A stretch of DNA of 64,000 nucleotides from Ephemerocybe angulata (taxonomy: Eukaryota > Basidiomycota > Agaricomycetes > Agaricales > Psathyrellaceae), in contig JAACJK010000129.1 of NCBI GenBank assembly GCA_013368325.1, positions 1-64,000 on the forward strand, given 5' to 3'. Positions 11,864-30,065 of the stretch are shown piece by piece. The notes below the pieces were generated by a model, which was not told the origin of the DNA, ran no database searches, and saw only the letters and a list, made by a program, of their open reading frames with translations. Within the stretch, counting starts at the first letter, position 1. Each line of letters begins with the position of its first letter. Both the position numbers and the translations under genes were made by a program.

Positions 11864-11865
11864 TC

Positions 11866-12336
11866 CCGGTTAGGTGCGTGTGGACCATCATCCGGTTTGT
11901 CGGTTATCTGATAAGTTTCCCCGGGACCCGATGACATCACGCCTCGTTTCCCTGGCTCTCTTGACCACCATTCTCGGGAGCGACGAGGGAATGACGAAAC
12001 TTCTTCTGCGTCATGTAGGGAGTGGAAGCGATGTGCGATGGGGAGGGTACAATCTGAAAAAGATTGGATCTGGTTGTCTCCGAGCCTCCAGCGAGAATAA
12101 GCTAATTCAGGGCGGATCTCGGCCATGAGGCTTCTGGACACTGGCTCACATTCCCGCCTCCCGCCCCGCGGACAGACTGAAGGTGTGGAACCGAATACTG
12201 CTCGTACACTGAGGCCATAGCACATTGGCACAACTAAAAAGATGCAGATGGCGCCGAGACCTGGGCGCGAACAAGCTTTATGTGAGTGCATGGCACTTTA
12301 AAAAGAATGGCGGACGTACTGGCGTTCTGCGTGCCG
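11866..12336. other. Intergenic stretch
   Basis: No supportable gene. The word accatcatccgg recurs at 11883, close to the end motif; otherwise nothing is seen. Confidence 0.4.
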
Positions 12337-13387
12337 TCAACGTTGGTTGGACGTTGTCCGAACCTCCCGAGAATTGGTTCTCTGAGAACGACGGCGCCCT
12401 TCAATAGTCGCTTCGGCGCGACTCCAAATATCCCTCTTATCAGATAAGGGCAACCCCCAGACATACTGCAGCTCGACAGCATCCTCAAATAGGACGACGT
12501 CCGTGTTCAACCGTTCCTTTCCTTGCTCATGCTGCACCAGAACCACCATACGCGAATCGATGCTGTCAATTATCGCAGCCTCTTTGATGAAACTGTCGTC
12601 GCCCACCAGCACCACCACGCGCAAGGAAGGGGGGAGTGTGCCAGGACGCTGTTCCCTAGAAACTCCGCGGCAGTCCGTGCATCATGGTAGACATCCCCGA
12701 TTATCAGCAGATGTGTAAGCTCGCTCAGCATTGCCAGCTCATCCCAGTTCGGATGGTTTCTTCCTGCCTGCAATGTGAGCCACAAGTGAGTGACCTTGTG
12801 ATAGATAGGATCGGAAAGATCATGGCAAAAACCCGAGCCGAATGCAGCGAGATGTCTGGGAGACGGGGGAGAAGGTAAGTTCTTCAGAGTGTTCGCGAAG
12901 TCAGATGAGTCAGTCCAGAAGAGCAGCGAGTCGACACCGGCACAGGCCGAGACAACATATTGGATGTCATCCTGCGGGTACTCCCAGCTACTCGGTACGA
13001 GGAGTGACTTCACTTGCACAGAGAAAAAGTCATCTTGCTTCATCGGGTGAGCCTGTATGGTGGATCGGAGCCGTGCAAGTCGCGGCGCTGTGCTTATCAC
13101 GATATGCTTGTAAAGTATGGGCTCTACCCTGTGATGATCTAACGGTCAGAACCTAGAGACAGCCACTGGACTCGGGGAAAGTGAAAAGGATCTGACCATG
13201 CTTGCACTTTCTTTGATACTAAAGCACATGTCCAAGACGATGGGGCACAATTAGCGACTGACAGTTCGAAAATGATCCTGCCAATGTCTTCTGGGAAGTT
13301 GGAGAACTGAGAAGGGGCAGTCATCGTGGTGGTTGAGAATGAAGATGAGTGTGCGGGAGCAAGCGGGACAGCGTCACAACTCATCAA
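12337..13387 (-). pseudogene. F-box-like gene A, broken by one frameshift
   Basis: Exon 1 (13387-13197) encodes an F-box-like start (SNFPEDIGRIIFELSVANCA then SWTCALVSKKVQAW). A GT-AG intron joins it in phase to exon 2 at 13128 (VEPILYKHIVISTAPRLARL), followed by a leucine-rich body (YHKVTHLWLTLQAG, LSELTHLLIIGDVYHD). At 12629-12634 the frame shifts within a run of six C on the coding strand. The next frame continues the same domain (SLRVVVLVGDDSFIKEAAII) to a conserved-looking tail (LPLSDKRDIWSRAEATIEGR) and a stop at 12337. A single missing base explains the break, so sequencing error is possible. A paralogue with the same tail lies at 20.3-21 kb. Confidence 0.65.
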
Positions 13388-13715
13388 AACCCCGGAAAAA
13401 CGCGATCGCTATCAGTCTGCTTCAGCCCAAAGTAAGTCTGGTGCGGGCCTGCAGTCGATACGGAGCCCGCTTGGGGCCTGGAGATCAGATAAACGGAACT
13501 GAAGAAAACTAGGGCATGTAGAATACGCGATGCCAAACCATCGAATCCAACCAATGACAGTGGGGCGGCATGGGGTGACCAGCGATCGGACGGGCGCTTA
13601 TTTTCTTCACGTAGCTCGGGTGTCGAGAGACGTTGTAAATGAGCAGGGATTCTGACATTAAAGCTATCTAACCAAGATACAGTGTAAATAAAGCACAAAT
13701 TCGCGTGTATTACGT

Positions 13716-16352
13716 CTACTTCCTGTCCACCAGGCTGACTTTCAGTGGCAATTGTAATTTTCTGTCGCCCGTTGCTGAGAGTTCCGCATCTTCCGTGGTA
13801 GGTTGAACGATGGCGTTCATCTCCCATATTATCTTCTTTCCCGAAGGAGAGAACTTGAAGCTCCGTATGAGGAGGCTCAGGACAACCTCTGTACGCAGGG
13901 GAAAATGATGAATAACGGGAATATAATTGGAAGATATCAGTGACGTACTCATTTCAAGCTGCGAGAACTTGAAACCGATGCATGCGCGTCCACCGCCGAG
14001 GAACGTCATTCTGGAGAGACGTGGGTATACTCAACACTCAATGTAAAAAGAATTTAAAAGAATCGGACTCACAAATGAGAATACACTCCCGGTACTTTGG
14101 CGTCGGCGACAGAACCCGGGAGGGGCTTCATCCATCTCTCGGGCTTCCACTCATCTGCGTCTGGCCCCCAGATCTTTGGATCCCGGTTGCAAGAAAGGAT
14201 AGATATAATGATATTGGTGCCAGATGGTATAAGAATCTCGTTCACTTCCTTCCCGCTTTTCGAAAGGATAGGCTCCGACAGCGGGAGCATGACATCTTCA
14301 CGGGCGCTAATCAGGAGAACCCGTCAAATTTGGCGATGATAGCAGGTAACACCAAGAAACACATACGTTCTCATTGTAGTGGGGCCTGACGGGTATCTGG
14401 GTTACCATTTAACGGTTAGTATAAGTAAAACGGGAGGGGCTGAGTCTCACAATCTCAGGGACTCTCGACAAACGGCGTCTAACCAGGGCAAAGCCATCAC
14501 CGTCTCATAATCCAACTCGGCGCCGTGCTCCTCGTGCGCATTCGTGACCTCTTCTCGAACCTTGTCCTGTATCTCCGGGTGCAAGGACAAGAGATCAAGA
14601 ATTCTCGCCATAGCGTTTGAAGTGGTGTCCATGGCCGCAAATGTCAACGTGCTGCGAGGCGGCAAAACAATCACCAGTCAGTCCATGCAGTGTGACAGGA
14701 TAGGCCAAAAATACACACGAAATTTGAGCGATGAGCTCGCTATCAGGCAGTTTATCCTCCTCAGATGCAGAGCTGTTCGCCTTGACTGTCCGATAGCATT
14801 GTCAATAAGCGTACTTCCTTTGATGGGGAAAGAAGGGAGGAACATACTCAGAATACTCATAATATCCTTTCCCCCACCAATTCTTGTGGAGGGATCTTCT
14901 CCTCTTGCCACCGAGCGTTTAGTCGCTTCGAAAATATCCACGGATGTATTGTGCATGACGTCAACCATGTCCCGAACTTCGTGTAGGGCTTTCCAGGGTA
15001 GAGTATCGACTACCCAGCGCTGGAATTTCGGCGAGCCGAAGTTGAAAACATATGGCCAGATGGTAACTCGAGTTAGGAGAACCCCTGTGTTGTTCAGCCC
15101 ACGGCTATAGGTATTTATGCGTCAGAGCTAGCCTGACGCGTGGCACGATGAACGACTTACAACAGGTTTTTGACAGAGATCCCAAATGGATGTTGAACGG
15201 CGTCCAGTTCCAAGGTATCGAATGAATATCCGAAGCCGCTTTGCCCAATGAGTTCCAGAGCGGTGCGCGTCATCCACTGAAGCATATCAATCTAAAGGGA
15301 GTTATTAAACCTTCACAGTCGCTGGGAAAGGGAGATATAGTATGTACCTCCGTCTCACCCGACGCCACTTGCTGGGCTATGGATTTCTTGAGCTATAACG
15401 AACGTTCCTCGTGTCAGCATCGATATCCTAACTAGTTAACTGCGTTATGCCACATACCTTCTGAGTGACGCTATAGAAAGTCGGGGCTGTATGGATAGTA
15501 CTATAACTTCATGCGATCGTGAGACGTAAAGGCAGAAACTCACTCATTTCCTTCATGTGAGCAATTGAGAAGACCGGTGTCAGCAGCTTCCTCTGCTTTC
15601 GGTGATGGTCGCCTTGTGTAGCGGGCAGTGAGTTCAATGCAATTTATGATAGCCGACTTGCACAAACCCAAGGTAGAAAGCAGGCCGAGTCCAAAAGTCC
15701 TTGTGTTAGACCTTGAGATAGATAAATGAAGTTAGATCTCTGATCACAGAGCCCCTTACTTGGTGCGCGAGAGGCATGGGTTACTGACCTGATGAAATCT
15801 TCTGGCTCCTCATAGATATTTTGGTCCTACAAAATTCCACAGTCGTCAGAACAGAGAGGCCCACAGTTTGTTGTGTCTTCCACCTTGACAATTATATGAT
15901 GGAGAGCCTTGGGATCATAGAGGTACAGCGCCGGCGCCTATTTCCAAATTGCGTCAGCTGGTCGATTGCAGTGTTCGAGTACTTGCTTGGAGAACTTACG
16001 CTGAAGAATCCTGCAATTCTGGAGACTCGCCCATCTGTGTTTTGTCGGTAAATAGTGCTTGGCTAAGCCCCGCGGAGAGTACGAACATTTCTTAGCCGTA
16101 TTAAAGTTGAAATCCCAGCCCCCATCCTTATCGAAGAGGTCGAGCAGGTTTCCTGAGAAGCAGAAGTTGGCCGTTGCAATAGCGCTCCTATGGACGCCAA
16201 TATATTCACTCACCACCTAGCCAGGAGCTGCCAGCTGCGGGACCTGGAATGTGAGCAAAGGGATCCCTTGCAAAGACACGCTTGAGCACGCGCCACCCAA
16301 CCCAGGTCCCTAGGAGGGCAAGGACAACTTGTGTGGAAGTGGGAGAAGCCAT
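13716..16352 (-). CDS. Cytochrome P450 monooxygenase A
   Basis: A heme-thiolate monooxygenase of the endoplasmic reticulum. The start at 16352 gives a membrane anchor (STQVVLALLGTWVGWRVLKR) followed by the proline hinge DPFAHIPGP. Further on are the I-helix oxygen-binding motif (FAAMDTTSNAMARIL), the ExxR of helix K (VCRESLRLYPSGPTTMRT after splicing), the PERW segment (DEWKPERWMKPLPGSVADA) and the heme loop GGGRACIGFKFSQLEM with the ligand cysteine. It has many short introns, so I give the span and not every exon. It shares closely similar I-helix, PERW and heme motifs with the P450 downstream on the same strand, so the two are tandem duplicates. A TATA box sits about 40 bp before the start codon. 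The substrate cannot be told from sequence. Confidence 0.88.
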
Positions 16353-16385
16353 AGCTATATGCCTGTTGCATCGTATGATTGAGGT

Positions 16386-16397
16386 CTAATATATAGA
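16386..16397 (-). promoter_or_regulatory. TATA box of P450 A
   Basis: The word tctatatattag on the minus strand lies about 35-45 bp upstream of the P450 A start codon. P450 B has a TATA-like word at a similar distance. Confidence 0.5.
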
Positions 16398-16935
16398 CGG
16401 CTTCCAAAAATGGAGACCATCGACTCTTGAGTCTGCCCATATGGTGATTAGGCGGGCATGGCATTTGCAAACTGTTGACGCCGAAGCTGAACGTAGGTGG
16501 TTATGACTTGCCGCAGCAGGGAGATAAATGCGTATCACCCACGGCACACTTGGAGAGCTCGGATTCCGGTGGATGGCGGATAACATGATTGTAGGTCATG
16601 GATAAACGGAAGGAAGAGCGGTTACCTTCTGTTCCTGCCCATCCGTTTATCCGCAGCAACGCGTCTCACCGGCGGAAGGATTATAGGAACAGCGCGCCGA
16701 GAGAGGCCGCAGCCATCCAAGTGACGAATCCTTCTATTTCCAACACGAAACCCCATTACATAGCTCCCATTTGAATTAAAGTCCCTACCCCGTGCCGGTC
16801 TGCTGAGCTCGCAGGTGGCTCGCTATCTTCTGCCGTGAAGCTCAGCACTCAGGTTAATGCAAAGGTGAATTGATGAATCTAAGGGGCACTCGGTCCCCGC
16901 ACTTACAAAGGGCTAGATAATTCTACATATACGGA

Positions 16936-19502
16936 CTAGGCTGGCTTTGCGAAGGAGACATTCAGAGGAAGGTGGAGCTTCTTATGGCCCATCGCAGTCA
17001 GCGGCGAATTCTCTGTAGAAGGTTGAACGATCCCATTGTTCAGCCAAACCACTTTCTTGCCAGAAGGAGCGAACTTGAATCGCTGAACAAGGAGACTCAA
17101 GACAACCTCTGAGGAGCAACATGTTAACCGATCAGTATACCAGTCTACGAACGGGATTATACGCACTCATCTCGAGCTGGGAGAACTTGAATCCAATGCA
17201 TGCCCGGCCGCCTCCCAGGAAGGTCATCCTGGAGATTCAAAATGAGCTTGGTTTGCGCACAGTGACACCCACAAGATGAGAAAAACTAACATGTTGGAGT
17301 ATATCCCAGGGACTCGGGCATCCGCGACAGACGAAGGAAGAGGCGCCATCCACCTCTCAGGCTTCCACTCCGCTGCATCGGGTCCCCATATCTCCTCCTC
17401 ACGGTTGCAGTGATGAATGGACAAAAAGATCTTGGTTCCCTTTGGCACAAATATCTCGCTCACTTCGCGTCCATCCGTGGTGATGATAGGCCTTCCAAGT
17501 GGCAGTACACCGTCCACTTTAGCCCTTTAAATCCAGGTGAGCACGTCACGGGTTTCACGATATCAATAGACGTCGACGTACTCTCGCAGGACTGAGAAAG
17601 CAGGAGGGTGCAGCCTCAGAGACTCCCTGCAGACAGCATCCAGATACTCCAGGGAGTTCAAGGTATCGTAGTCCAAGTCACCATCTTGCTTCTCATACGC
17701 CTCAGAGACTTCTTGTCGCAGCTTGTCTTGCACCTCCTGATGTTCGCTGAGGAGATGGAGAATCCTGGCCAGCGCATTCGAAGTCGTATCCATGCCCGCA
17801 AATATGAATGTCCTAGGGAGTTTGGGATCAGGCTATCACCGTCTGGGTAACGCGATCTCAAGACGTACGATATCTGTGCAATCAGCTCATCGTCGGGCAT
17901 CCTATCCTCTTCCGAAGCCGTCATGTTTGCCTTCACTGTGTCCGCGCCAGAACATAAATCAGCGGGGTACAGAGCTACGAGGCGTGGAAACATACAGAGG
18001 GCACTCATAACATCCTTTCCCCCTCCAATCCTCTTCGAGAGGTCCGACTCGCTGTCATTCAAGGCACGCTTCGACGACTCGAAGATCTCAACAGCAGTAC
18101 CATCCATGATATCAACCAGGTCCCTGAGCTCGTGGAGTTTCTTCCAAGGAACGGCATCGATCACTGCACGCCTAAACTTCGGCGAGCCCAGCTCCCATAG
18201 TCCACGTGAAAGGAACAGTCGGGTGAGTAACAACGATGGGACCCCATTGAGTGCCGAGCTAAGGGTTGCGCGAGGTTCATCAGCACCGACTTGCATTCGA
18301 ACACAATTAGCAAGGACGCCCTTACAGGTAATTCTTTATGGCCGCTGAGTAAGGGTGTTCAGGCGCGTCGTGCTCCAGAGTGTCGAAGGAATAACCAAAG
18401 CCGCCTTGGCCGATGAGTTCCAATGCAGTTCGCGTCATCCACGAGAGCAGGTCAATCTAATGATTCTCAATGAGCGATTCACCATAAACTTGTGTTCGTC
18501 GCGACCTACCTCAACCTCTCCGCCTGGCACGACTTGTTGAGTGATCGATTCTCGCAACTGCGGAAGGCGTAATGATGTGAGCGAGCGAAACAAGCGCCCG
18601 CCTGGGAAACACCGACCTTGTGAATAATCCCATAGAATGTCGGGGCTGAAGCGCAGGTGTCAGGATGTTCGTGAGGGTATATCCAAAGTGTCATTTTAAC
18701 GTACTCATTTCTCGCATGTGCTTGATCGAGAAAGCAGGGGTCAACATCTTTCTTTGCCTGCGATGGTCATCCTCTTGAAGCCCGTCACCCTTCCGTAAAC
18801 AACCAACGACATTGCTACGGGCTTACCTATAGTCGCCAAGAGACCCTTGCCAAAGACGTTCTTGGCGGTCCTGTGAGGATTTGGAACGGCGGCAAATTAG
18901 TTGTGAGGAAGCGCGCAACTCGCCAGACTCACAGAAGGAAATCGTCCGACTCCTCATAGATGTGCGTGTCCTAAAGCGAATTGACATCAGCGTGGGGCTT
19001 TTACCTATGGGCGTTGAAGATTCACCTTGACCACGAGATGGTGCATCGCCTTTGGGTCGTGGACATACAACATGGTTTCCTAGGGTTTAGTGTGAGTAAA
19101 GACATGGGCAGAGGCTCGGACTTGGCCCGTTCAATTGTCGCCTGATACATACACCGAACATTCCAGGAACCCTAAAAGCCCTTCCGTCTACCAAGCGGGC
19201 TGGTCAGTTAATGCACGCACGTAGGCACGCCATGACAACTCACACGTCTTCACGAGGTGTTCATGATAAGCCATGCCTGTGTTGCTAAACAGTAGCTTCA
19301 TACATCCTATACAAATGAAGAGCCCGTCGACGTCAGCTCAAACCGTTATGAGCACAACGGAGCACTTGCCCGTGATATACGACGGAGAGGGTGGCCCTCG
19401 GAGGGGCGCAAACGGATCCCCACGCACGAGGCGTCTCAGGACCCGCCAGGCGATCCAGGTCGCTGCGAATACTGCGAGTGACTGAAGGATGGGAAAAGCC
19501 AT
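16936..19502 (-). CDS. Cytochrome P450 monooxygenase B
   Basis: Tandem paralogue of P450 A. The start at 19502 gives the anchor MAFPILQSLAVFAATWIAW and hinge GDPFAPLRGPPSPSYITG. The I-helix is AGMDTTSNALARILHLL, helix K is CRESLRLHPPAFSVLRE, the PERW region is EWKPERWMAPLPSSVADARV, and the heme loop is GGGRACIGFKFSQLEM. The C-terminus VVLSLLVQRFKFAPSGKKVV mirrors that of A. Exon junctions checked at helix K to meander join in phase (RE then AKVDGVLPLGRP). I see no frameshift in the exons inspected. The 580-bp gap between the two genes holds no other gene. The product is probably an ER-bound oxidase of secondary or xenobiotic metabolism; no partner enzymes of a biosynthetic cluster are adjacent. 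Confidence 0.87.
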
Positions 19503-19542
19503 TGTTTAGAAGAAGCTGCAGAATTAGAAGAATGACACCGCA

Positions 19543-19553
19543 CCTTATATATG
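19543..19553 (-). promoter_or_regulatory. TATA box of P450 B
   Basis: The word catatataagg on the minus strand lies about 45 bp upstream of the P450 B start codon, matching the arrangement at P450 A. Confidence 0.5.
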
Positions 19554-20262
19554 AGTTTTCGCAGCTCCTAAAAAATCCGAAATTTGTAAGGGCTATCCAA
19601 CGTACAGGGGAGAATCTTACCAGTTTATACTGCAGAACCGGAGTTACGGAGGAGGTATGTAAGTACAGTCGCACGGTAGGCAAACGGTAGGCGTCAATCA
19701 AATTGAGAAACAAGATTGTGCGATTCCAGTTCGAATGTCCTGCCCCAGTCCAACGCAGAGGAAGAGGAGGCAAGAAGAAGTAGTCTCACAGGCAGAAGCC
19801 TATGTAGAATTTATGGGGGCTCAGCGCTCAGCGAGTCCTTTCAGTATGTGAGAGTCGTTGGGCCTATGACCGGGGGCCAGTCAAATCTCTCGAGCAGCTT
19901 CGCTGACGCGGCTCCCGAGAGAAATTCGGCATGCAGATAGAAGCTTCACTTTCAATAGATATAAGGTCAGTATCACGTTAAGAAGTAGATGGTCATCCGG
20001 CCCGCGGGATTCTTAACCCTCCTTTCGTGGTCTGAGATGACATAGTTCTGGGTGAAAAGTGCAATTCACTGAGGGTGATATGTCATTAGTTCTTGGGTCA
20101 GAGCCTGAGGTCCCTCTCGGCGAACCTATATTCAAACGAACCTAGTACGTACGATCAACATAAACGACTGCAAGGCTGGTCGAATTTACAATTACCACTC
20201 CGCCATCGCCGAACCGAAGCGTTCGTTTCTCCCATGCAATCAACTGTAACGGAGCGCTCAAT
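19554..20262. other. Intergenic stretch
   Basis: No coding region is supportable between the P450 B promoter and the degenerate F-box-like gene. Confidence 0.4.
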
Positions 20263-20990
20263 CTACCAAGTGAATAGCAACCCAGTTAGAAATGAATCCT
20301 CGGGAGAAAGTATCATGATGGGTCCACGTCCAAAGCACCCTCGCCCACGCACCGAAATGGCCTCTTCGGCCTGACTCCAAATGTCCTGCCCGTCAGGCAG
20401 CGAGTGGCCCCAATAAGTTTGCATACCATAAATCTCCTCAAACGACACCGGCGCTTTTCTCTCCACCAAAGAGCCCTCGTCCCGCTCCCTAACCAAAAGC
20501 CCAACGCGAATATCCCAACCATATTCAACGACCAGCAGAAGCACATGGAGAGACAGCGGATCATGCGATCGCACAACCTCTCCAAGCTCCTCCACGAAGG
20601 ACGGGTGGTCTTGCCGGGATCCGGAGAGGCCATGACGAGGAGGTGGGTAAGCCCATGCAATGTTGCCAGGTTATGTCATTGAGGGGTTCGCCCTCGGGCG
20701 AAAGCATTGATGAAGATGGGGTGGGGGAAGTCGCGGAATGCTGCCGCAGACGGAGACGTGACGGGGGGAGATACTAGGATAAAGCTTGGTCCCTGGTAGG
20801 TGCATGATATTGAGCCCCGTCAGTTGTGTGGCGAAGAAATCCGGCCGCTTCAAGATGTACCAATACAGCGCTGGTTCTACTCGTTGCAACGCGTTTGAAG
20901 TAGACGGTTACACTGCTAAGGCTACATGCTCCAGCCGCCATGGGCCGCCATCGAGTCCCAGTCTAGAGAGATAGTAGGAACCAAGTCAGA
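20263..20990 (-). pseudogene. F-box-like gene B, degenerate paralogue of gene A
   Basis: Pieces in different frames match gene A in order. RVEPALYWYILKRPDFF corresponds to WVEPILYKHIV and the DDFF that follows. LHGLTHLLVMASPD corresponds to LSELTHLLIIGDV. Then, one frame over, a segment containing VEELGEVVRSHDPLSLHVLL leads to the tail LPDGQDIWSQAEEAI, corresponding to LPLSDKRDIWSRAEATI. At least one frameshift separates these pieces, stops interrupt the part upstream of RVEPALY, and the F-box itself is not recognisable. The loss of frame at several points makes this a pseudogene and not a sequencing slip. Confidence 0.55.
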
Positions 20991-22329
20991 ATACCATACA
21001 TGAAAGCCATGAACAAAACGATCATACCAGACAGTACTTCGTGACACGCCATAATAGAACTCCCCGCCTGGTAATGGCGTTACTGAAGATGGGCTTAGAA
21101 ACTGCGCTTTCCTCGAACTTGCCAACTGCAACTGCGATTTGCCATTCGCAGAAAACATCGGGCGCTGGTATCCAGTCATCGTCAAGAGTGCCCCTCATCA
21201 CTATTGAAGAATTTTATCCTTCATTACAGGTTCAACACTCAGGACTCATTCCTGGCACCTGGCGAGATGAAGAGGACTCAGGACACTTGACTTTCCAAAA
21301 CTGCTGTGGGCAACAAACGGGTATCTTTTGAGGCGATGCTCTTTTCATCTTTTGCGACCACCACAAAGGTGTCGAGTCCGGGTGGACGAGCCTGACCTGT
21401 CTGGTGGCATGAACAAAGAAAAGGCGGGCAGAGATGGACATAGGAAAAGCGCAGCAGGTTTGTTGGGATGGAACCCACATGCAACGAGGCCTTATGCAGG
21501 GCCGGATCATATCTCCTTGAGACAAAGAGATGTCACAGGATAAAGCGAATATTCCGCAGGAAAGAACTTGCAAATACCGCAAAAACACATTGGTGATTCG
21601 GATGGTCCTGTAGTCTATACATCGTCCAAGCAGGAGCAAGAGTACGCACAGGTCCCAGCTACGACAGCCGCTGGTCCATTTCCAACCAAACAATAATGAA
21701 GCACCCCTCCTCGTCCCAATCAATCTTGCCGTCGACGTTGGGCTTCGTTCGAGTCAATACGGTGGCGGACGAGTCAGAGAGCTAGCACAGGATTTCGGGG
21801 CATAGAGAGGGTCTGGAGGGGTAAATTAACGGGCGATCTGCCGTGCCCTTATATACGAGTGACGAGGGCGTGACGGAAAATGTGACGATTGTGACGGTTT
21901 GTCAGCATTGTTGGTGACGGGCCCGACTTGCAGCGGAGTCGAAAGGCAGACTGCATCGTTGGTTGTCCCCAACCACCACGCAATCCCCGCTCAACGACGA
22001 CAAGTCCGTCTTCTCGCATCCCCAGCGACTCCACGACGACTTCCAAGCGTCTCTGAAGCGCTATAGCCTTCCTTTCGCGGCTTTTATAGAAGTTTCGCGT
22101 CTCTTTTCGTCCTTTTTTCCACTTTCTCTGCTCTCTTGTCTTTTCCCCAGCGTCTGTCTCAAAAGACTGCAAAAGTCGCTCAAGAACTCCTTGGAACCAT
22201 ATACTATCGATATACGAACGTTAATTCGCCCGTTGGACGCTTCTCTGTCGCTATTTCTATACCTTTCGTGCTTCTGCCACCCTCGCCCCCGAAACACAGC
22301 ACACATCCAAACATCCAACATCTTCCAAC
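20991..22329. other. Intergenic region upstream of RPB1
   Basis: No gene is supportable. The last 300 bp before the RPB1 start are pyrimidine-rich (many ctt and tcc runs), as often seen in 5' untranslated regions of highly expressed fungal genes. Confidence 0.5.
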
Positions 22330-28802
<6,473 letters not shown>

Positions 28803-30065
28803 GCTCCTCCGGTCTTGTGAGCTCGGGCGTTGTGCAATTGCATATATCGTCGGCGTCCAGGCTCGCATCGTTTCGTCCTCGTCGTCTGCTGAGTCGGATC
28901 GTGAGGGGGGTCGAGGTGCTAAGTTGGTTTCAAGTTGTGGGGTTATCACGTCCATTTCATGCCGCTATTGTTCTCAATCACCATGCATAATCATCGTATC
29001 TATTTTGTGTTCTCTTTTTTGTTCGTTCGCTCTTTTACTACCATCATGTAGAATATTCGCAGTTGGGTACTGGGCTAGACGGTCCGGGGTCCTATGTTCC
29101 ATAAAAAATGCCACTATGTGCTTTATACCGCATGCGGGGTGATAGGGAGATGTCTTGCGAGAGTGACCCAGGGGGGTACGAGTAGAGAGGGTGGAGTAAC
29201 GCCGCGTGATTTTGCTGACTGGGATCAACGATCAAAAATGAGTTTTGGACGGGACGCAGGCTGACGTAGGGGACTCTTGAGCTTGACCTTGTACCACGAT
29301 TATCTGCTTATGCTCAACTTGAATGCTCAGACTATTCTCTGGTTCACGAAGATACCACTGGCCTGTCCTTATAGCCCTCTTACGGAAGCCAATGACTTGT
29401 GCGGTGTCATGACAGAAATACCTCGGCCCCGCGTTTGGCATCCTTCCTACTGTCTGCTCGTTGACTTTGGGTCGGCAGATACTGCAACGTCCACTGGATC
29501 AACTCTTCGAGGGAGCAACTGACAACTGGTGCACCACTCGCTCGAGGATAATGTGGGGAAACGCCAGGCATTCAGGACAAGGAGACCGACGCGGCTGTCT
29601 CGAACTTTGGGGCAATCGAGAGCCGGCCGGAGTTTTGGCGAAGTTAAAGCAAAGTTATTCGCTTGACAGATGAAGACGCAGGCGTTGTTCAACGTGCCCA
29701 CGGATTGCCGGTCATTACCAGTGCAGGTCGATTCAGGTGGAGGAGCAAGGCTTCAAGGGACCCTGAGCCACCACGAACAATGGAGGTTGTGGAATAGGGG
29801 TGGAATACTGTAGGTGGTGGAACTGCAGGAATGTTTGGACAGGGTACCTGGGCGAACGCGGCACGGACGGACCTGGAGTCGGCATGTCCAAGCATGGAAA
29901 TGCTCCGTCGCTTGCGAGATCCGGAATGGAATTCCGAACTGCTATAAGTATAGACTCACAGGGGCCCCTCGACAGTGCATCGTATACCACTCCCAACCGT
30001 TGCAGGCCCTCCCTCGAGTCCACTCGGACGACACGACGCCCGTCGCCCTCCGACTTCTGGCGTCC
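28803..30065. other. Intergenic region, RPB1 3' end and PUT1 promoter
   Basis: No gene is supportable. The first 300 bp are T-rich and contain tttttactaccatcatgtag-like stretches consistent with a 3' untranslated region; the rest shows no repeated or coding structure. Confidence 0.45.

Larger units (their letters stand above)
6100..11865 (+). mobile_element. KDZ (Kyakuja-Dileera-Zisupton) type DNA transposon, boundaries inferred
   Basis: The element contains the 5' 90-bp repeats, a complete spliced KDZ transposase, a satellite-like array of about 1.7 kb and a palindromic motif at 11808-11863. That same motif, inverted, flanks the related array at 58-60.4 kb. The right boundary is inferred from where similarity between the two copies fades, just after 11863. 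The left boundary is not identified: I found no inverted copy of the right-end motif between 4.6 and 6.4 kb. The divergent gene at 4249-5979 could also lie inside the element. Confidence 0.55.

Noticed and set aside
13716..19502. Secondary-metabolite gene cluster around the P450 pair
   Set aside because: No terpene cyclase, PKS, NRPS, transporter or regulator lies nearby; only broken F-box-like genes flank the pair.
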